From Adineta ricciae (taxonomy: Eukaryota > Rotifera > Eurotatoria > Adinetida > Adinetidae): a stretch of 64,000 nucleotides of DNA. The first letter of the stretch is position 1. Every line of letters starts with the position of its first letter. The notes beneath the pieces were generated by a model. It worked only from the letters and a program-made list of their open reading frames with translations, was not told where the DNA came from and ran no database searches. The stretch is from contig CAJNOJ010000031.1 of NCBI GenBank assembly GCA_905250025.1, positions 248,001-312,000 of the forward strand, given 5' to 3'. This document shows positions 60,601-64,000 of this stretch, piece after piece. Position numbers and translations under genes: made by a program.

Positions 60601-61244
60601 TGAATATATACAGATTACTTCTATTCAATGTTGTTGTGCTTTTGGAAATGAATGTAATCTTTAACTTGAAGAATGTAGACATATTTTTCTAAAGATCTTT
60701 TATTTTCTTAATGAGTTTGCAGACGACTAATTGAGAAGAATATGACAAAATTTTCGTGTTCAAGTAGCGCTTCTGCCAAAAAGAATTGCTTGTTTTATGT
60801 GTTCAAATCATTTGAGAACTATCTCATGTCATTTTGAGTTCACATGCAAAATAAAACTACGTTGATGAGATTATTTTGAAAACATCATTGCTAGTCGAAA
60901 ACTAAATGATTCTTTTTTCAACAAAACAATGTTACAATTTGAATTTGAGTGCTTCAAGGATAAGAATTTCGAGGTATTTATTGAGAAAGTTCAATAGTGT
61001 TCTAAACAAACATTCCTTTGACATAGTCAAGTACATGGTGATAATAATGATCGGATTGAACAACAACGTTAATTGGTTTATGAATGACAACGAGTAAATG
61101 ATGACAAAAGGATTAAGAAATGATCATTATTGACACGAGAGAGAGAAAGAAATTTGGTCACATTTTCGAAACGAACATTTCAATGGATGAGAATAGAAAA
61201 GTTCTAACAAATAAGAAGATCATTATGTCTAGAGAATAAAGAAA
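57603..61244. other. 3.6 kb gene-free tract
   Basis: AT-rich between the GPCR promoter (left) and the ZP-domain gene (right). Only short frames of simple composition are present. A tRNA-B-box-like GGTTCGAAT at about 57978-57986 has no matching stem. No mobile element seen. Confidence 0.45.
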
Positions 61245-63120
61245 ATGAATAGATTTGATCTTCTTATACTGCTTTGTTTTTTGTGGTCATTATCATTTGT
61301 TGAAACCAAACGACGAGGTTTTTCAATTATTTCCCTTTGTAAATCTTCCTTTTATCGAACTATTTTCTTTTCCTTTTTCAGCGTCATCTCAATCACAAAA
61401 CAATCTAGGAGATTTTTGTATACCTGGAACATGTATAAGTTTGAACTCCAATTGTAAACGTGTTGGTGGAAGTGCTTTTCGATGTGTTTGTAAAGAACAA
61501 TATATGTCCGTGAATAAAACCCATTGCAGTAGGTTATAAGATCTCTCGTCAATAACGAGACATTTCTTTTGGCAAATTTTAGTTCGAGTGATTAATTCAT
61601 CGATTGATTCAGTGTGTAAATCATGCATTGAACGTGGCGGTATTTGTTTGGATGAAGATTCAGACAATCATATGGATAGATGTTTCTGTCAGACTGATAG
61701 TGATCTATGCAATGGTATTACAACTTCTTCTTCTTTATCATCATCAACAATCATAATGGAATCTTCATCGAAAAGGTGTATAATTTGATTGATTTATGGA
61801 AGAAAGAAGTCCTTTTTTTTCATTTGAAGAAGTTCTATCAATATTCCGATGGTTCAGTTACCACCAGATCGATCCAGTAAGCATGGTGAACTTCTACTCG
61901 GTCTATATGATATAACTCAACAACGTACCATTGAAAATGGTGATTCAGTCCTAATCGGCGATCGTCTTTTCATGGAGATCAAGTATCGAACAGGTTTGAT
62001 TTGAAATAAGAGTTCGTTGACAAAAAAGATTATTTACTACTCTTCAAGTTGAACATGATTCTGATCGGCATCAAATCATTGCAGAAAATTGCTCAATCGC
62101 TTCGAGTGTATCTGACAACACTGCTAAATTAGAAAAGCTTTCTTTGATAACAAACCGTTGTCCATCGTTAGATTCTCGTGTCGCAGTACGTTTTCAACGT
62201 CTGGATCCGACACATCTGAAAAGCACTGTTTTTCAAATACAAAAGTTCGAAACAACATCAGTCGTTTATTTGCGCTGTGCAATAGCAATGTGTTCTGGTC
62301 GAACGGAATATTGTCAAGAAGTAAAAACTCATTCGAGATTTTATACATCGAGGTTTTGTTTTATCTTAGCGTTTGTGTCCGGAAACACGACGAACATCTG
62401 CATTACATCAACCATCATTGCATGCACTCAATTCATCGGTGATATTACCGACTGATTCCGCACCGTTTGATTATATTGACGAAGATGGTGCAAGCGTTAT
62501 TGCACTGCGACGACGACGAAGACGAAGTAGCTTTGATGAAGAGCAAACAAAGAAGAAATTAGAGAAACTTATATCTGATCTAACTTGGTCAATGGATCAA
62601 CCATCATCGTCTCAAACCGATCACATCGACGCAGAGAAACCTGTTCATTATGAAATTCTTCAAATTCAACAGCAATTTACTATCGAAGCACCTCTACCTC
62701 AACCGGCACATAAATATCGAGGAGCTTATGGTAAAAAAAACCCAAAGCACATCGTTGAAGGCTCCTTTTTGTATTCTTCTGTTATATATAGATGCTTTGT
62801 ATGGTCGGACCTCATTACTCACTCAAGGTGCTCTGGAACGATCGACAGTCGTTGCGACAATATCGATTATATTTATTATTGGAATTTCGATTTCATTATT
62901 CGTTGTCTATCGTGCATGTTATATTGAATATGTTCAACGAAATTATAGTTCATCATCCTTCAATGGTTTCAATAATAGTGGCGAATCGATCTATGGTGGA
63001 ATGAGAAGCACTGCACAAGCATGTCGGTATGATATGGGACGTCGATCGGAACAACGTTTTGACGAGAGTTTTTTTGTAACTAATGTTGAACCATTAGGAG
63101 CTTATCGACGACAATATTAA
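61245..63120 (+). CDS. zona pellucida (ZP) domain membrane protein with EGF-like modules
   Basis: Secreted or membrane-tethered extracellular-matrix protein. Exons 61245-61317, 61382-61528, 61583-61775, 61833-61993, 62049-62320, 62370-62730 and 62792-63120 give 511 residues. Seen: a signal peptide (LLILLCFLWSLSFVET), two Cys-rich EGF-like stretches (CIPGTCISLNSNCKR .. CVC and CKSCIERGGICL .. CFCQTDSDLC), a Ser-rich spacer, a ZP module (DRLFMEIKYRT, ENCSIASS, LITNRCPSLDSRV, FETTSVVYLRCAIAMCSG, YCQE, LCPETRR), a polybasic RRRRRR site that fits the furin cleavage site of ZP proteins, and a C-terminal membrane helix (VVATISIIFIIGISISLFVV) with a short tail. Furin cleavage should release the ZP module for polymerisation (family knowledge). 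Exon 4 has a tandem acceptor (gaagaag, 61829/61832) that would add or drop one residue. Donors GTTTTT (61318) and GTTTGA (61994) are atypical. Confidence 0.82.
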
Positions 63121-63558
63121 GTCGATTTTTTATTGTTATTATTATTGTTATTTACAAAATGTCGACGTCTGAATATGATAGCCTAGATTTGTTTTTCTCT
63201 ACATGTTTAGAAAGAATACGATAACAAAAAAAGGATTTATTTGCAGATTGTTGATAAGTTTTATTTGAAATAAATACATCGATTAACATCTGAATTCGGA
63301 AAAAAATCGAAGCTGAATTGCTTCACATGATGAATGAGATATGTAATATAAGATGTTTTTCTTCTCTCGATGATGTATTCCTTCGCTCGAAACCTATTTT
63401 ATCAAGAAAGGTTGAAAGATAAAATGTAACGAAAGGACATATCTTATCTGCTAATGATAGTGTGGTATTTTGTTTTCGATGGTTACAAATCATTTCCAAC
63501 TTTGTACCGTGAAAGCAAACTAGCAAAAAGATTGTCGTTTGGTTCGGCTTTCAACAAA
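63121..63558. other. intergenic between ZP gene and acetyltransferase
   Basis: AT-rich, with AATAAA near 63271. An in-frame extension of the next gene starts at 63454, but its composition suggests it is untranslated. Confidence 0.35.
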
Positions 63559-64000
63559 ATGTCGTCGGCATACGGGAAAATTGACCGACCAAAAGAATAC
63601 AATTCATCTAAACTAGAATTTTTACTTCCCATTGAATCTTCCAGCAAATCAAATCAAACTGTCTCAGTTCATTGGCTTTCTGCTATTCAGTCGCAACTGT
63701 CGGATCCATTTAGATTGAAATCTTATCTTCGAACTTTATTAAATACTGAAATCGAAGCTGGAAATACTTATCCACAAAAATTTCTATTGGATGAATCACA
63801 ATTCGAGAATTATTTCCTCTCCGGCGATGTTTTTATCGTGCTCAATGGCGGGAAAAGTGTTCCCAAGGATCTCGAGAACAATCTCGAAGAAAATCTGTTA
63901 GGAACCTTTTATGTCAAACCAAACTTTCCTGGTCGATGTTCACATGTAACTCCATCCTTTATTTTCCTTTGAAAAAATTCATTGATTCTCATTTAGATTT
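63559..64000 (+). CDS. GNAT-family N-acetyltransferase, 5' part (runs off the window)
   Basis: First exon 63559-63945, and a second exon starting at 63997 and continuing beyond the window. Seen: MSSAYGKIDRPKEY, SDPFRLKSYLRTLLNTEIEA, GNTYPQ, a GDVFIVL strand and LLGTFYVKPNFPGRCSH at the exon end. The next exon opens ATT T, matching the I-C that follows SH in the fungal/animal GNAT proteins with this KPN(F/Y)PGR(C/S)SH motif. That motif precedes the acetyl-CoA-binding strand, so the catalytic half lies outside. The start is uncertain: an ATG at 63454 is also in frame, but the upstream part lacks conservation-like features. Substrate unknown. Confidence 0.7.

Noticed and set aside
1-64000. CRISPR arrays, prokaryotic operons, phage or riboswitch features.
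   Set aside because: No direct-repeat arrays, Shine-Dalgarno-led ORFs or prokaryotic gene structure; every supported multi-exon gene has spliceosomal introns.

Overview
The window is nuclear DNA of a small, gene-dense animal. The genes carry many short spliceosomal introns (mostly 45-70 bases, GT..AG) in AT-rich sequence. Products include metazoan families (AF9/ENL YEATS protein, TOLLIP, globin, arrestin-domain adaptor, ZP-domain protein, class A GPCR, FAM124, doublecortin). The compact introns, tight gene spacing and acceptor-like sites just upstream of several start codons fit a bdelloid rotifer best. That assignment is an inference. Every gene model below was assembled by hand, choosing exon joins that keep the frame and match the known family.

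Layout. 1.3-5.1 kb (-): P-type cation ATPase. 6.8-8.0 kb (-): syntaxin-7/12-like Qa-SNARE, head-to-head with SMNDC1/SPF30 (+, 8.6-9.9 kb). Then, all +, dihydrolipoamide acetyltransferase (PDH E2, 10.2-12.5 kb) and the Fe-S scaffold ISCU (12.8-13.4 kb). 14.1-16.8 kb (-): an unrecognised 643-residue protein. 18.6-20.5 kb (+): SLC35G/EamA-type transporter. 21.0-23.4 kb (-): splicing factor RED/IK, head-to-head with TOLLIP (+, 23.9-25.3 kb). TOLLIP is followed by an orphan 321-residue gene (+) and an AF9/ENL homologue (+, 27.3-30.1 kb). 33.7-37.5 kb (+): double doublecortin-domain/IQ protein. 38.5-39.7 kb (+): arrestin-domain protein. 39.9-40.5 kb (-): remnant of a non-LTR retrotransposon. 43.4-45.2 kb (+): acylated globin. 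46.7-48.9 kb (-): FAM124. 53.3-54.9 kb (-): unrecognised multi-pass membrane protein. 56.5-57.6 kb (-): class A GPCR. 61.2-63.1 kb (+): ZP-domain protein. 63.6 kb to the window end (+): first exon(s) of a GNAT acetyltransferase.

The left half (to about 30 kb) is mostly housekeeping genes packed head-to-head or in tandem. The right half has long gene-free tracts (30.1-33.7, 40.5-43.4, 48.9-53.3 and 57.6-61.2 kb) around signalling and surface genes. Two mitochondrial genes (PDH E2 and ISCU) and two splicing genes (SMNDC1 and RED) lie here, but nothing shows that they are co-regulated.

I found no clear novel multi-gene system. The best leads are family members with altered key residues: a Qa-SNARE whose zero-layer glutamine is histidine, a P2C-type ATPase without the TM4 glutamate, a globin with Trp at CD1, and a YEATS reader with Glu at the acyl-lysine Ser/Thr position. 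Further leads are a start codon split by an intron and a 21-base in-frame microexon.
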